From Proteromonas lacertae (Eukaryota > Sar > Bigyra > Opalinata > Proteromonadidae), in assembly GCA_002245135.1 (NCBI GenBank), contig NGBS01000015.1, positions 62,001-126,000 on the forward strand: a stretch of DNA of 64,000 nucleotides, written 5' to 3'. The translations under genes were made by a program, and so were the position numbers. Positions 24,447 through 37,161 of the stretch are shown piece after piece. Each line of letters begins with the position of its first letter. The first letter of the stretch is position 1. Below the pieces are notes generated by a model that made no database searches, was not told the origin of the DNA, and saw only the letters and a program-made list of their open reading frames with translations.

Positions 24447-25834
24447 TTAAACTAAAGATGAATCATTATTATTCTTCTTTTCTTCAGCAGCAATTTTCTT
24501 ATATCTTTCAATAGCTGCTTTCTTTGCTGCTTCTCTATCAGCAATTGCTTGTGCAGTTGATCTACTTTCAGAAACAGGAGGTAAGTCGACTAATGTATAA
24601 CCTGGACCACTGAATAATGATCCACCATTCTTATTAGATGCACTTCTATTACCAGAATGATTAGAATTGTAAGTCCCTCCATCATTTGTCACATAACTAT
24701 AAACATTATATTAATATATATTATGAAATATAAGAAAAGTGAAGTAATAATAATAAAAATAAAATATAAAATAAAAATACTTAGAAGAATTATATCGATA
24801 TTTTGATCGATAAAAAAACTTATTTCTATATTTATAAATAGTTTTAATATGCTTATAAATATTAATAATTATACGATTGATTATCATGTAAATCATCATA
24901 ATCCATGTTATTAACAGAATCCATTGGAATATAATATGGTAATGAATAAATATATTGATAATATGGATGATTTTCAACAGCACTTAATAAGGAAGGTGAA
25001 ACCTCCATGAATTTAAACCAACCAGCAGAATCTATAAATATAATATAATATAATCAATATTATTATTATTATATATAAATATATATACACATATAACCCA
25101 ATGAAATAGCTGTAAAGAAATAAAAACCTGATGGAACATTTAAAGCCAAAAACAGTAAGAATGGTAATGCAAAAACCAGTGGAATGTATTTACTCTTAAT
25201 TTGTACAGGAAAGCAACATAATCTATTAGAATAATACAATAATACAGGTGTATTAATACTGTCTTGGAGTTTCAGGATCTTTGCATGATTGTAATACAAA
25301 TAATATTATAATAACTGACATTGGTCCAGAAGCACCATTTTCATAATATATCTTAGAATCCCATATTGATGTTATAATAGTCATTATCATTAGATATGAA
25401 ACTGAGAGTAATGAATAGAAGTAAACTAGCATTATTACTAGATAAGTACTTCCGTACATTTGTTCCATGGATTTACCAAATATATAGAGGAGATAGACTG
25501 TTATTAATCCATCTAAAATTCCCATTACACAGAATGGTGAAGTAAATATTCTCCAATCTATGAATATGATATACAAAAAAATTAAATTACATTGATAATA
25601 ATATAAAACTCTTCCTGGGACTAAAGTAAAATACTTCTCAACAAAATCGTAGAATATGAAACCAAACTATCAGTATATACCATAATACTATATAATAATT
25701 TATACAATTGCTAAGGCAATGTATAGTTGCATAAGAAATCGAGTAATAGCAGGAGTTTTCTCACACCAATCATTATACCATCGTGTTACAGGGTTTTCGT
25801 CTGTATTACTGTTACTTTGATTATCTCCACTCAT
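24447..25834 (-). CDS. Rhomboid-superfamily membrane protein
   Basis: About six hydrophobic segments follow a cytosolic N-terminus (VTRWYNDWCEKTPAITRFLMQ). WRIFTSPF resembles the W-R box seen in rhomboid, Derlin and TMEM115 proteins. ENGASGPMSV contains a GxSG motif, the serine motif of active rhomboids. The later helix expected to hold the catalytic His reads FFTAISLGYM, with no His, so activity is doubtful. The C-terminal tail is Ser/Asn-rich, then Ala/Lys-rich (AIADREAAKKAAIERYKK). Introns near 25690, 25245, 25060, 24830-24870 and 24700-24780 keep phase. It could be a rhomboid pseudoprotease or a TMEM115-like protein. Confidence 0.65.
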
Positions 25835-26017
25835 TCTTGTATATTATAATTTCTGAAATAAAGAGAAAAAAAGAAGAAGATGTTTTTATGGTATTATTTT
25901 TCACACAAAATTTTTGAATCACCCCAAAAAATAAAAAATCACAATTAAATGTTCAAGCAAATTAAAATATGTATTAAATAAATATATAACACTATGAGTA
26001 CGTAAAATCTAAGAATA

Positions 26018-27107
26018 CTAATCACTTTTTTCTTCCTTTCTTTCACCTCTTTCATAAGAAATATGTTCATTTTTATTGTTCATATAAACACACTTCTCCA
26101 CTAAAGGATTACACCCAGGTTTAACTGCCTACAATAGGTAATTCAGCTTTGACCTGAAAACGGTTCATTTTCTTTGACTTTTTCACAGTGAAATACTTAT
26201 TATCAAATGTGTCAATAATATTACTCATCATTGTCACTTTCTGAGGTCGTAAATCATTACTTAAATAAAAATCAAATAAATAAGGTGGTGGTAAGTTAAA
26301 TAAATATCTATAGAGCTTATGAAACATTGATTCACGAGGGAATGATACATTTTTTATATCACTTTTATCATCGATTTTATCAATTATTCTATTTCTATTT
26401 TTTATATTTTTAAACAAACTCTTTCCTATAATTCCACCTCTAAATAGATCCTTTAGATCTTTTATTCGGCTTTTAAATATTTTACTATGTTTGTATATGT
26501 CTATAATATCGTCAAATTCGATTGTTTCTTTTTCACTATTTTATGAATTATTATTCATTAAAATATACTTTGTATGAGCTGTGAACATAACCATTGAATC
26601 TTTGAATTCTATACCACTCACTATACTCATAAATCTGCTATAATCATCCTAATTGATAATTATATTAAACTATTAATAAATACTCTATGCAGTGATTGGT
26701 ACGGTGATATATTTATGCTTTTCAATAGCAATTTACATGTTTCTTTAAATGGGAAAAATGCTAACATCACTACAATTGTGAAAAATGTGTTCCAGTCTAA
26801 TTTACCATCTAAAAATTAAATGAATGGCTATACCTAATTTTTCAAATATTGAATACAAGATAGAAATCGATTGCGCTCCTTCTAGCTGAAGAATTGAAGA
26901 AACTGAAATCTGTGAACTTCTTTGTCTATAAATGTTAACATGCGCATTTATACGATGGTTTCTTTGAACAGAAAAATCTGTATATCCGAAGGATCTCAAA
27001 TTGATTTACTATCACGTTAATAATTACTATATACAATAAAACATCTCAGCAAGCATTTTTGCTTCGTCTTTCAACTCCACACTCTCCGGTTCCACTTTAT
27101 TCTTCAT
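26018..27107 (-). CDS. EF-hand protein, calcineurin-B/NCALD-like architecture with C-terminal extension
   Basis: Starting at ATG 27107 (KNKVEPESVELKDEAKMLAEMF), five or six introns of 25-36 nt restore one frame. YLNQFEILRIYRFF followed by QISVSSILQL looks like a degenerate first EF-hand helix and loop. FEKLDGKLDWNTFFTIVVML is a second EF-hand-like unit with D-x-K-x-D spacing that lacks some calcium ligands. The protein then continues with basic helices (SRIKDLKDLFRGG) and a final exon joined by a 25-nt intron, ending at TAG 26018. The open frame upstream of ATG 27107 looks non-coding. Calcium binding is uncertain. Confidence 0.6.
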
Positions 27108-27600
27108 TATTGAAGATTCAAAATAATTTAACGAATATGAGTTTTTGATTATCAAGGAGTAAGACAAGTATAGTGATTTTTTAATTTGAAGTTTGAAAAA
27201 GAATAACACGTGCATTCTAACTATATTTTCTTTCTCAAAATCATATTTATTTGATACATTTCTATTTATGGAGTAAAAATGAAGAGAGAATGTCATTATC
27301 TCTAATATTGATGTGTATAGATAATAAAATGGCATTTATATTTCTAAATAGTAATTTTATTACAGTTTAATGAACCAATTTCAATTGGTGAGGTAAAATT
27401 CAAGAGAAGAAAACTTCATCTCTCATATTCTCCTATTAGCTTATGTAATAGATAAATTTATTTTTTGAAGATTAATTGTTGATTTTATAATCCATCAAAA
27501 AGTAATTTTACGATAGAATTCTTTGAATTTCTAAACAAGCTTGATTCCTTTTCAAACCAAGCCAAACTATTTTAAAAATAAATATTAAAAAAAACGATTT
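27108..27600. other. Divergent intergenic region
   Basis: About 490 bp between the EF-hand gene and the Tubby gene. It contains one minus-strand open frame continuous with the EF-hand exon, but its composition is hydrophobic and unlike the coding part. I see no RNA gene and no recognisable motif. Confidence 0.4.
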
Positions 27601-29764
27601 ATGAGTGGTTGGTATAGCTTTTCAATATTATGCAATAGGTTCGCTGAAGATAAACCATCTGTAGGTGATGAAGTAACACAGGTTTTACCATTTCAAGTTG
27701 AAGAAGAGTATAATTCCATTTTTTATAATGTATAGGGAAAAGAAAACTGAAATTGATGTTCCAGAACAATATGATGAACCAAATGAAGGAGATCTAGCAT
27801 TGGATGATTACAATCCTGACAGTATTGTTTATGGTATAATATAATAGCTGATGATTTATGGGAAGGTCCATTAGATGGAGATTATGATTTTGATGAACAA
27901 GCAATTGACAGAAAACTCCACAATAGAAAAAATCCAATTCAAATTCCAGAAGAAGCTCAGCATCCTGAATTGCAAGATAGAAAAGAAAGTGAGTCAAAAG
28001 AAGAAACATTAGTACCAGCTGTAATAACTCGAACTCCCAATAGACCTGAAAGAAAAGCACCTTCAGGTCCAAAACCACCACCTGGTGCTCCAAGAGGACC
28101 TCCCAGTGCTCCAAGAGGTCCTGCTCGACCACAAGTTGGCAGAGGCCGTCCAATGGGAAGGGCACGACCAATTCCAGGTCAATCTAGACCACAACCACCA
28201 CCTCAACCACAATTACAGCCACAATTACAGGAATATAAAATGTCAGAACAACCTGCACCTCAACCATCACCTTCTCCACCTTCATATATCCATAATGCAG
28301 CACCTCAACCACATTTAGAACCAGTAATTCAACAACCAATCTACCAACAACCTATTATACAACAACCACAACCACAACCACCAATAGAAGAACCAATAAA
28401 ACCCAAATTACAAATCCAAAGTCAGGCAATAATAGAATCAACATATGAAGAGAAGAAAGATGATGTGATATTACATCCCCAACCACCTCCTACACAGCCA
28501 CCATCACAATTACAACAGCAGCAAATGTTATATCAAGTTCCAATACAGCAACAACAGGTAGTAATACAAAATCCAGCTCCAAAGATTATACATCATGTAC
28601 AAGAAGTGATATTTGGTGAAATATCCATACCTCCAGTGGAGAAAAAACCTGTACAACCTGTACAACCTCAACAACCAGTGCAACAACAACAACAACCACA
28701 GCAAATAGAACAACAGAAACAACCACCAAAACAGAAACATCAAACAATAATCAACAAATCATTTCAACAACCTCCTCCACCACCACAACCATCTTCATTC
28801 TTTGATTCTAAGGATATGAATGAAAGTGGAATGGTTGATGGTGAACCACTAATCTCACCATTTGAACCAACACCACAATTTCATGAAGGTAAAGAAGAAA
28901 CAAAAGAAACACATATTTCACCACCTCCTCCAATGATGAAACAACAAATAAAATTTACAGTATATATTTATATATTATTATGTATTTATATAGAATCATA
29001 ATACCCCTAAAGGTCCTGAATTATTAATGACATTCCCAGGTACAATTCAATGTACTTTAACAAGAATGAAAAAGAATATATTAATGTCAGTAACAGAATA
29101 TCAATTAGCAATGTCACTAGAGAATGGTGATGAACAATTATTGATGGTCGCATTGAAACAAGCTTGTCGTACACCAAACTATCATATATTTGATATGACA
29201 AATAGTAATACAACAGATCATACAAAATTGAGTAAAAAAGATGGTAATTATTTAGGTAAATTAAGATGTAATTTTACTGGTTCAGAATCAGTGATTTATG
29301 GTAATTCTTTACTAGATATTGAAGATAAATTCAAACCAGAGTTTGGAGCTGGTAGATTTATAAAACCTCCTACTAGAAAGACTGAAAATAGATCAGCTCA
29401 ACCAAGAAAGATAGATATTCTATTACCTGCTGTATCTTCTGATAGGAGAGTCATTCCACATAAGCCTACAAGAGAAGCTGATACGTTATTGAGTAGAGTG
29501 ACTGATTTACAACATATTCCAGATGGGTATTATTTGTTGCATAATAAGGCACCTGTATTTACACAAGGATCATATAGATTGAATTTTAATGGTCGTGTGA
29601 ATGTGTCTTCTGTTAAGAATTTTCAACTTGTTATGCAAGGTAATGTGGATACAGTGCTTTTACAGTTTGGTAAAGTGGATGATCAACATTTTCATTTAGA
29701 TTTTTCTTCGCCTTTTTCTCCATTTCAAGCATTTTGTATTGCATTGTGTCAATTTATATATTAA
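27601..29764 (+). CDS. Tubby-like protein with long Pro/Gln-rich N-terminal region
   Basis: Tubby proteins bind phosphoinositides through a C-terminal beta-barrel and often deliver membrane cargo to cilia. The C-terminal exon (29013-29764) shows it: MTFPGTIQCTLTRMKKN, KLRCNFTGSESVIYG, RVNVSSVKNFQLVM and FGKVDDQHFHLDFSSPFSPFQAFCIAL. The N-terminal 330 residues are rich in Pro and Gln (about 28.05-28.95 kb) and likely disordered. Introns of 26-36 nt near 27710, 27817 and 28961 keep phase. A further 27-nt intron inside 27612-27638 is possible, since it also preserves frame. A second divergent Tubby-like gene is at 45795-46653. Confidence 0.88.
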
Positions 29765-29991
29765 CTAATAGAATGAATATATTTTTATTGTTTAATTGAG
29801 GAAATAATTTGAAAATATGAAAATGAGACTCAAACTGTTGGCTTGATTTCTATATTTAATCATTTGTTTATTTAGAGGTATATATCAATCTATTTGCATT
29901 AATTACATATATATATTTTTATTTGGACATTTTTCTATTCATTTTAAATACGTCATTCTATTTATTTTCAATTGTACTATATTTTATAGAA

Positions 29992-30373
29992 ATGAATTCT
30001 ATCAGAGCTGTATCACGATTAGCAATGGTATCTAGACGTTTACCAAAAACTGTCGTAATAGTTCGTCCATTTTCTAAAGCAGCATTAGAAACAGTTGATC
30101 CTAACGCAAAAAAACAAGCAGTACCACCTCCACCTCCTCCTCCAAAAGACTAAGAGTGGATCACGTAAACAAAGAATCAATACATTCCTTCTTGGATTTG
30201 GTTTAGCTGCTGTTTGCTTTTTCTATGAATTAGGAAGTTCATTATGGAAATCAACCCAACAGATGGATGTTGCTGTAGCTGGACTAAGATCTGACGTAGT
30301 ACAAGCTAATGCAAAACTACAAGAAAGAGTAACTATATTAGAAAAGGAAGTAAAAAAATTACAAGGTAACTAA
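29992..30373 (+). CDS. Small presequence-bearing, single-pass membrane protein
   Basis: MNSIRAVSRLAMVSRRLP is a basic amphipathic start typical of a mitochondrial or mitochondrion-related-organelle presequence. A run of seven prolines, a basic linker, one membrane helix (TFLLGFGLAAVCFFYELG) and a C-terminal coiled coil (VTILEKEVKKLQ) follow. The frame changes once at GAC-TAA near 30150. Either a 1-nt correction keeps the polyproline, or a 34-nt intron (GTACCA...CTAAG) removes it. The product is about 105-115 residues. The layout matches the N-terminus of the gene at 55091-56327. I do not recognise the family. Confidence 0.6.
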
Positions 30374-30495
30374 AAATCCGTCAATTTATTATTATTGTTT
30401 ATATTCTATCTTGCTGTTGTTTTAAAAATCACTCATTAAAACAAAAATATATAAAATAGCCAAAGATATTATTTTTATTATTATTATTTCCAGTT

Positions 30496-32088
30496 TTACA
30501 ATTTAGCAGCACCTTCACCAGCAATTCTTCCAAATACTACACATTCCATCAAACTAGCGCCAGCCAATCTATTAGCACCATGCAATCCACCAGTAACTTC
30601 ACCAGCACCATATAAACCAACAATTGGATTACCTTCAGTGTTTAATACCTCACAATTCGTATTAATCTTTACACCACCCATTGTATAATGTAAAGAAGGA
30701 GTAACAATACCATAATCTATTAATAATATAATAATATATATATACAATATGGGCCATTTATATCAAATGTATTTGGAAATACTGTCTTGTCAAATTCATC
30801 ATGTTTTTTTTCAACCGAATCAATATATTTCTTAATTGTATTAGTCAAAGCATCCTCAGGTATTTTAGTCTTTTCACATAATTCTTTGATACTTTCCACT
30901 TTATTAATTAGTGATTTTGACATATAGAATCCTATATCACCTCTTCCTAATAATTCCACCATAGTATCACTCAATATTACATAGGCAGATGGATAATGAG
31001 TTTTTATACCATCTTTTACTTCAATTGCTTCACAATTCTGTTGAATTCCTTTTGTCACTGCATCTCTAGTATTTAATTCGTTAATAAACCTTAAACCTTT
31101 TGTATTGACTAAAATACCACCTACACCTCTTAAAGCCTCAGGAGCTAAGAATTTGGTTGTATTATTAACATCATTAGGATCAACAAATCCAGTAGGATGT
31201 AATTGTACTTGATCCATTAAGGTTAATTGTGCACCAATCTTTCTAGCTAATTTTACACCATCACCTGTTGCGAATGGACCATTTGTAGTTGGTAAATCTG
31301 CAATTTGTGGAACAAACTCTTTTAATAAACTGTCTTCTGTATGATCATTAGCATACCCACCACTTGCAAGTATAACAGCATTAGCATTAAGTGTAATGAG
31401 TTTATTTTCTTCATTTTCATATTCTACACCTATTACATGCTTTGATTCATCTTGTAATAATTGTTTTACACAGCAACCACATAATACCTTACAGTTTGGT
31501 CGACTTTCTACTTCTTTACGTAATGTACTGACTACAGTCCATCCAACTGGCGGTGCTTTTCCTTGTGCATCTTTTACAAAACGATGAGTTCTTGGAAACT
31601 ATATTTTACATATATATATGACAATTATACTGAATGACCTCCACATTGTAATACTGTGCCTAATATTAATCCATGTTTGTCTAAGAAATCAATAGCTGAA
31701 CTGGAGTGAGAAGTTGCTAAATCAACAATATCTGGTAAACTTTTGCCTTGACCTGATCTACATAATTATTATGATTATGTATATTGTAAATAGTTATACT
31801 TTAATAAATCTTTATTATAAGCTTCATTAGTATCTGCAATACCCTTTTCTGCTTGATAATGAGTTTCACTACAACTGATTCCTGAGGATGCTTTGGTTGA
31901 ATTACCTCCTCCACTATATTAAAAATATTCTTACTTTTTTATACCGTTTATCTTTCTCTATTACTGTTACATTAGCTCCATTATCACTAGCTTCAATAGC
32001 AGCACATAAAGCAGCTAATCCACTTCCAACGACGATTACATTATGAGTTCCTGTTTTAGATTAGCAATCAAGTATTTATACCAGACAT
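30496..32088 (-). CDS. Soluble fumarate reductase / flavocytochrome c-family flavoprotein
   Basis: FAD-dependent enzyme that reduces fumarate to succinate, used by anaerobic protists and yeast (Osm1/Frd type) as an electron sink. Six to seven exons join in phase from ATG 32088 (31-nt intron, then [17 protein letters not shown], the FAD Rossmann motif). [45 protein letters not shown] and [15 protein letters not shown] are family landmarks with the active-site His and Arg regions. The C-terminus [22 protein letters not shown] is the FAD-binding close. The length of about 450 residues fits the catalytic domain alone, with no cytochrome or cytochrome-b5 extension and no obvious presequence, so it is probably cytosolic. 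Confidence 0.9.
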
Positions 32089-32174
32089 TTGAGGCTTTTA
32101 AACGAAAAGAAGGTTCTTCGGTTTTCTGGTATTTTGGACTATATTTCAATTTTTCTCATCATATAAAGCGATAA

Positions 32175-33352
32175 ATGTCAAGTGAAACACGAGTTAGGTA
32201 TTTATTTCCATATTATAATATAATAGAGGTAAGAGAGCTACAATGGGCACTTGTCCAATCTGTCTTGAGGAATATCCAATGGCTACATTACCACAACATG
32301 CTGAAATATGTGCATCTAGGAAATTTGATCCTGATCCAGTAGGTGGTGATGATTCAGAAGGTATTATTATTAATATTATCTGTAGATGAGATGTATAGAA
32401 GACCACCTAAAAAATATGCATCACCACCAACTAGAAGAATGGAAAAGAAAGTAAAACCAGTTTTGACTCTACCAGCTCCACATATAGCTCCAGGAAATAA
32501 GTATAGAGAACTTTAATATATAATTTAAATAGCAATCAACCAGTTCGTATAGAAAATTACACAATAATCCCACTAACTACAACAGCAGAAGATAATGAGA
32601 ATATTAAGAAGAATGAAGTATTAGCAAACACAATATCACTAAAAACAGTAAGTGAAGCAACCAATGCATTTCAAGAAGAAACAATATCATCATATACAAG
32701 CCAATGTCGAACAGAAATAGCCAAATTATTACATACCTTTTCAAATGGTAAATATAAATTAAGTGAAATACATAGTTTTGTAGATGATGTATATTATAAT
32801 ACTCGTACAATTCCTAAATTTCTATATATTTTTTATAACATCTTATTATATAAAGTGGAAGGTGTACCAGATACTTCAATTTCAATATTTTTAGGATATT
32901 TATTTCAATGTCAGAATTATTATTTAAATAATCTTGAAATTATGTTGAATATTGATTTAAGTAAATATAAAAATGATAGAAATATTGAAGAAGATAATGA
33001 TATAGATACAGTTAAAGAATCAGTTAGTTTATCAATAAAAGATGAAAATAATAAAGATTTTACATTCAATTTTGATGAAATTATACAAATTTTAGAAAAT
33101 ATTCAAAAAATCATACCAACAGCTTATACAAATCCAATATCAGAAGGAATATGGAATATTTTAATGAATAAAATACAACGTACATATTCTAAGGAGATAT
33201 TAGCTGAATTTTTAATGAACTTAGAGAAATTGAGTATATGTAATGATGATGAAGAATATAATACTATATGTAATGAAATTAAATCATCACTGGGTGATTC
33301 AATATATGAAGATTTATGCAAATTATTTATATTTGAATCTAATAAGGAATAA
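32175..33352 (+). CDS. Zinc-finger (C2HC/UBZ-like) protein with helical C-terminal domain
   Basis: ATG 32175 lies 87 bp from the divergent fumarate reductase start. Introns of about 25-32 nt (near 32197, 32360 and 32500) keep phase. CPICLEEYPMATLPQHAEIC (C-x2-C...H-x3-C) matches UBZ-type ubiquitin-binding fingers. A disordered linker and a helical region of about 200 residues follow (LYIFYNILLYKVEGVPDTS; FLGYLFQCQNYYLNNLE), with no further domain I recognise. A role in ubiquitin signalling or DNA repair would be an inference from the finger alone. Confidence 0.65.
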
Positions 33353-33403
33353 TAATAAACACATTTATTTTTATAATAATTAATTAGTTTTTGTACAGTG
33401 TGT

Positions 33404-33946
33404 TTATATGAATTCAGTCACTTCTTCAATTGGTTTTCTGGGATATAATTGATCTACTTTACCATGCCCCACTGGCATAGCAACAACTGGATTTATAGTA
33501 TTATCATTCAATACTTTTGCTACACCTGGCAAATCCGCACCAACTATACTACTATCTAAATAAACATGAAAAATATAAAAATAATACTCCATCCTAAGGC
33601 ATGAGCAGATAATTGAGCATAAGCAGCAGCGAATACTGCGTCTGTCTTACCAAGATCACTACTTTTCAATCCACTGAATACGATATAACTGGAGCTGTAG
33701 CTATCCAGGATTGATTATAAACTGCAGATGCAAATTTCTTCTTCATTTCTTCTTTTTGAATAACTGTTATCTTGTAGTCTTGCTCATAGCCATATGGCGC
33801 TCTAATAGCATCTTCCAGTATTGCCATTATCTCTTCTTTCGATATTGTTTCATTTTTATACCTATAAACCATCACTAATATACATTGACATACATCTTAA
33901 CTGAATGACGACTATGTGCTAGCTCTGAAAAGGCTGTTTTTATCAT
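33404..33946 (-). CDS. Nitroreductase-family protein A (one-base frame break)
   Basis: FMN-dependent NAD(P)H oxidoreductase fold. MIKTAFSELAHSRHSV joins through a 32-nt intron to YKNETISKEEIMAIL, the usual nitroreductase start. WIATAPV and AAAYAQLSAHALGW match copy B. Between them the frame slips by one base near 33700: after GCTCCAGTT copy A has five bases where copy B has six before GTATT(C/T)AGTGG. A 32-nt intron precedes the last exon (GADLPGVAKVL, VAMPVGHG). It is tandem with copy B in the same orientation. The slip means a disabled gene or an assembly deletion. Confidence 0.75.
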
Positions 33947-34141
33947 TTTAGTTGAATTGTTATATATATGGATGTTTGATAAGCTTAGACAGAAAACTTC
34001 ACAATAGAAGTATAACTATATATAAATTAATCTAATATCAAATACAAATAAGAAGATTAATTGTTTATTCGTTTCAAGTTTTGTGTTTTTGTTAAATCTC
34101 AAACAAACCAACATCAAACCTATTCTCTATTTATTTATCAT

Positions 34142-34681
34142 TTATTTAAACTCTACAATTTCATTTTCTGGTTTTCTTGATGCTATTCCATCTGGCTCAC
34201 CATGTCCTACTGGAATTACACAAACATTATGTAAAGAAGAATCACCTAGTATTTTACCTACATCAGGTTGACCACCAACCCAACAAGCATCTAATAATTA
34301 TAAATATAGAATATATATATACTCCATCCTAATGCTTGAGCTGATAATTGAGCATAACTAGCAGCTATAGTAGCATCTGTTTTGCCATAGCTATTATCCA
34401 GTCCACTAAATACAAACAAGACTGGAGCAGTTGCTATCCACATCTGACTGTAAATTGCTGAAGCAATCTTTTCTTTAAGTGCTTGATCTTTTACTACAGT
34501 AATTCGGTATTTTTGTTGATTCAGAGCAGAAGGAGCTCTTTGTGCATCTCCCAATATTGTCTTTATTACATCGTCTGGTATATTTTCTTTCTTAAAACTA
34601 TTACCAATAATTTTATTTTCGACAATACCTTCTTACTGAATGACGATTATGGACTAATTCTGAAAAAGCAGATTTAAGCAT
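34142..34681 (-). CDS. Nitroreductase-family protein B
   Basis: An intact FMN-dependent oxidoreductase of about 160 residues after splicing. MLKSAFSELVHNRHSVRS contains the FMN-phosphate-binding RxSVR motif. DAQRAPSALNQQKYRITVV, WIATAPVLFVFSGLD, YAQLSAQALGW and VCVIPVGHGEPD follow the family order. Two introns (about 31 nt each, near 34630 and 34300) keep phase. Nitroreductases in anaerobic protists reduce nitro compounds or quinones and often activate metronidazole-type drugs; the true substrate here is unknown. The tandem paralog is at 33404-33946. Confidence 0.88.
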
Positions 34682-34883
34682 TGTTGATATATTACTCTTA
34701 TATTCAATATTCACAAGTTCACAGGAACAAAATTCACAAAGGAATAATATCTATTCAAAATAATACACACATCATACAAAAAACAGAAACAATCTTTCTC
34801 AAAATGTGAAACGAATTTATTTTTTAAATCATCAAACTAGTAATCAAACCAAACCCGCCTTTCAAATTTAAAAATTCAATAGA

Positions 34884-37074
34884 ATGCAAACCCCGAAATC
34901 CAGAAGATTAAGTGCTGCAACATTTTCTCCACCTTCTGGTGGTAGTTCTCAGTCAATAGAATCATCGCCAGCCAGTAACAGGGGATCTCCTTCAAAAATA
35001 AATGAAAGAAAAGAAAGAGAAGAGAGGTATTGCCAAATTATAATTTTATAGGAGAAAATCAACTTTAGAAGTGCAAAGAAGAAAGTCATTCGCAGCTGCT
35101 CCAGAAGACTCTCCAGTAGTTTCTCAAGAAAAGGTTGCATCAATGTACAGTCAAATTATAAAAATGTCACAGGAAAATGTATTAAAATATTATATAATTA
35201 TTAATAAATAGAAAATCAACCAGAAGAACACTTGGAATTTACATTTAATCGATTATATGAAAGATGTCATAAACGAAGATGGTGAGCAAACCAATTTTCA
35301 AAAAGCAAGTTGTACTTTAGATGCAAGTGTGAAGATCTACGGTTATAGAGTGGATGATACATTATATTCGTCATTCAGAGTATTAGAAAACTTAAATAGA
35401 AATGAAACAGAGACAGAACAAGTGACTAAAAAAGTCCAAGAAAAAGATAAAAGTTCCAAATTACATGTTACTGAAACAATCGAAAAAAATATAAATAATT
35501 TAAATATTAAAGATTTTGGATTAATGAAAGTAGTAGATCCTTTATTTAAACATATGAGCAAACTGTTTGATGCTGGTGGTACAAAGGGAATGTTGTTGAA
35601 TAATTTACAATGTTATAATGGTTGTACATTAATATTTGATTCTAATGAAGATATTAAAAAGTTAGAAAATGAAGATAAAAATGGTATAATATATATATAT
35701 TAATATGTATTAGAAGAAGGTATTAATATTGAGATAGATGATGACGATATTAATTTAATAAATAATATGATAAGCAATAATAATAACATTGATATCTGTC
35801 CAGAATTAAACGAATTAAGAGATGAAAGTGGTGTAGAAAAGAAATTAAGAGTATATATATATATATATATATATATTTATTATTATTATTATAGCCATCA
35901 TTAATTAACACTGAACCAACTCAAGTTGAATATGAAGCTGATGAATCTGTATATAATAATAACAATAATAATACAATTGACTTTGATGATGATAATGACA
36001 ATGATAATATACCAATTATGAATGATAATGATTATGATGGTGATAATGATAATGAAGTAGAAGAATACGAGACAAATAATAATAACCATAATAAAGATAA
36101 ACAAAATAGTAATTGTATTAATATATGTTTATATTAATTTATTTATATTAGATCCTGAGTTTGTTTCAATTATTGATAAAATTAGTGAATATGGATATGT
36201 CAATACACAAGCTATTTCATCCTTAAATGAATGGAAATTTAAAAAATCAAAGAATACATCTTCATCCTCAACAACAGGAATAAAATCAAAATTAGATAAA
36301 ACAAAAAAGCAAGAAAAAGAGAGAAAAACAAATATGATAGACTTCACATCTGAATTTACAAAAACAACTTTTAATATACTAAAATCAACTAATAAAAAGA
36401 AAAATGATTCAGTTTTTACACATCATTTACTACCTGAAACACCTTATGATCCAAAGAACTTAATAAAATTCTTCTTAATTCCCAATTTAACACTCAAAAT
36501 AAACGCTTTAGATAATTATTCAAACACTATTAATTCTACAGATAACAATTTAAATGAATATCAATATAATAATGAACTAGACTCAAATTATATCGCCCCA
36601 ACTGATATGATGATGGATGATGATGATGATGATGATGATATTAATATGAATAATAACACGACAATCAATAATACATCAACATTAATAAATATGAGTCAAA
36701 ATATCGTTCATAATGAGATCAATATCCATGATTTAGTAGCTCCTGATCATATTGTTAGAAGTATTGATATAAAGTACGCTAAACAAGCGTCTAATGTAGA
36801 TGTAAGGAAATTAAAATCTACTATTTGGAAAGTGATTGATGAAGGAATTAAAGAAGAAATGGAGGATAATAATAAAGTAGAATTGTCACTGTCAAACACA
36901 TTGAAACATATAAATGTAAATAATTTGAAAGAGAAACCGTTAAATCCTCCCAAACAGAATAGTTCATCTGTTGCATTTAGTTTTATTTGTTTACTGCATT
37001 TGGCAAATGAAAAAGGCTTGACTTTAGAGAATGAATCTGATCTATCTGATGTTAAAATTATTGAAATTCATTAA
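34884..37074 (+). CDS. Condensin complex subunit 2 (kleisin CAP-H/Brn1)
   Basis: Kleisin bridging the SMC2/SMC4 heads in condensin I. Six exons join in phase through introns of 25 (near 35030), 32, 30, about 46, 43 and related lengths. NTWNLHLIDYMKDVI, NFQKASCTLDASVKIYGYRVDD (the most conserved CAP-H block) and LMKVVDPLFKHMS lie in the N-terminal half. The middle is Asp/Asn-rich with simple repeats. The C-terminus has FFLIPNLTLKIN and YAKQASNVDVRKLKSTIWKVID, matching the winged-helix end. Its start is 202 bp from divergent nitroreductase B. No frame problem is seen. Confidence 0.92.
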
Positions 37075-37161
37075 TATATATATTATGTAGTATTGATTGA
37101 TGTTTTGTGTGTGAAAAAACAAAAAATATGAATATTGAAACGGATCTATTTTCATCAAATA

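Noticed and set aside
26900-27060. Possible pseudogene signs in the EF-hand gene
   Set aside because: Short introns at 27005-27030 and 26932-26959 (26 and 28 nt) give a clean frame with EF-hand-like text.
27108-27335. Minus-strand open frame as an N-terminal extension of the EF-hand protein
   Set aside because: Hydrophobic, Tyr/Phe-rich composition unlike the gene body. The ATG at 27107 opens a normal soluble protein.
28528-28743. Minus-strand Leu/Trp-rich open frame inside the Tubby gene
   Set aside because: It is the shadow of the Gln/Pro-rich coding strand.
35843-35895. TA and ATT simple repeats as a possible transposon end or promoter
   Set aside because: They are the interior of an intron of the condensin gene. 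Similar TA runs occur in many introns here.
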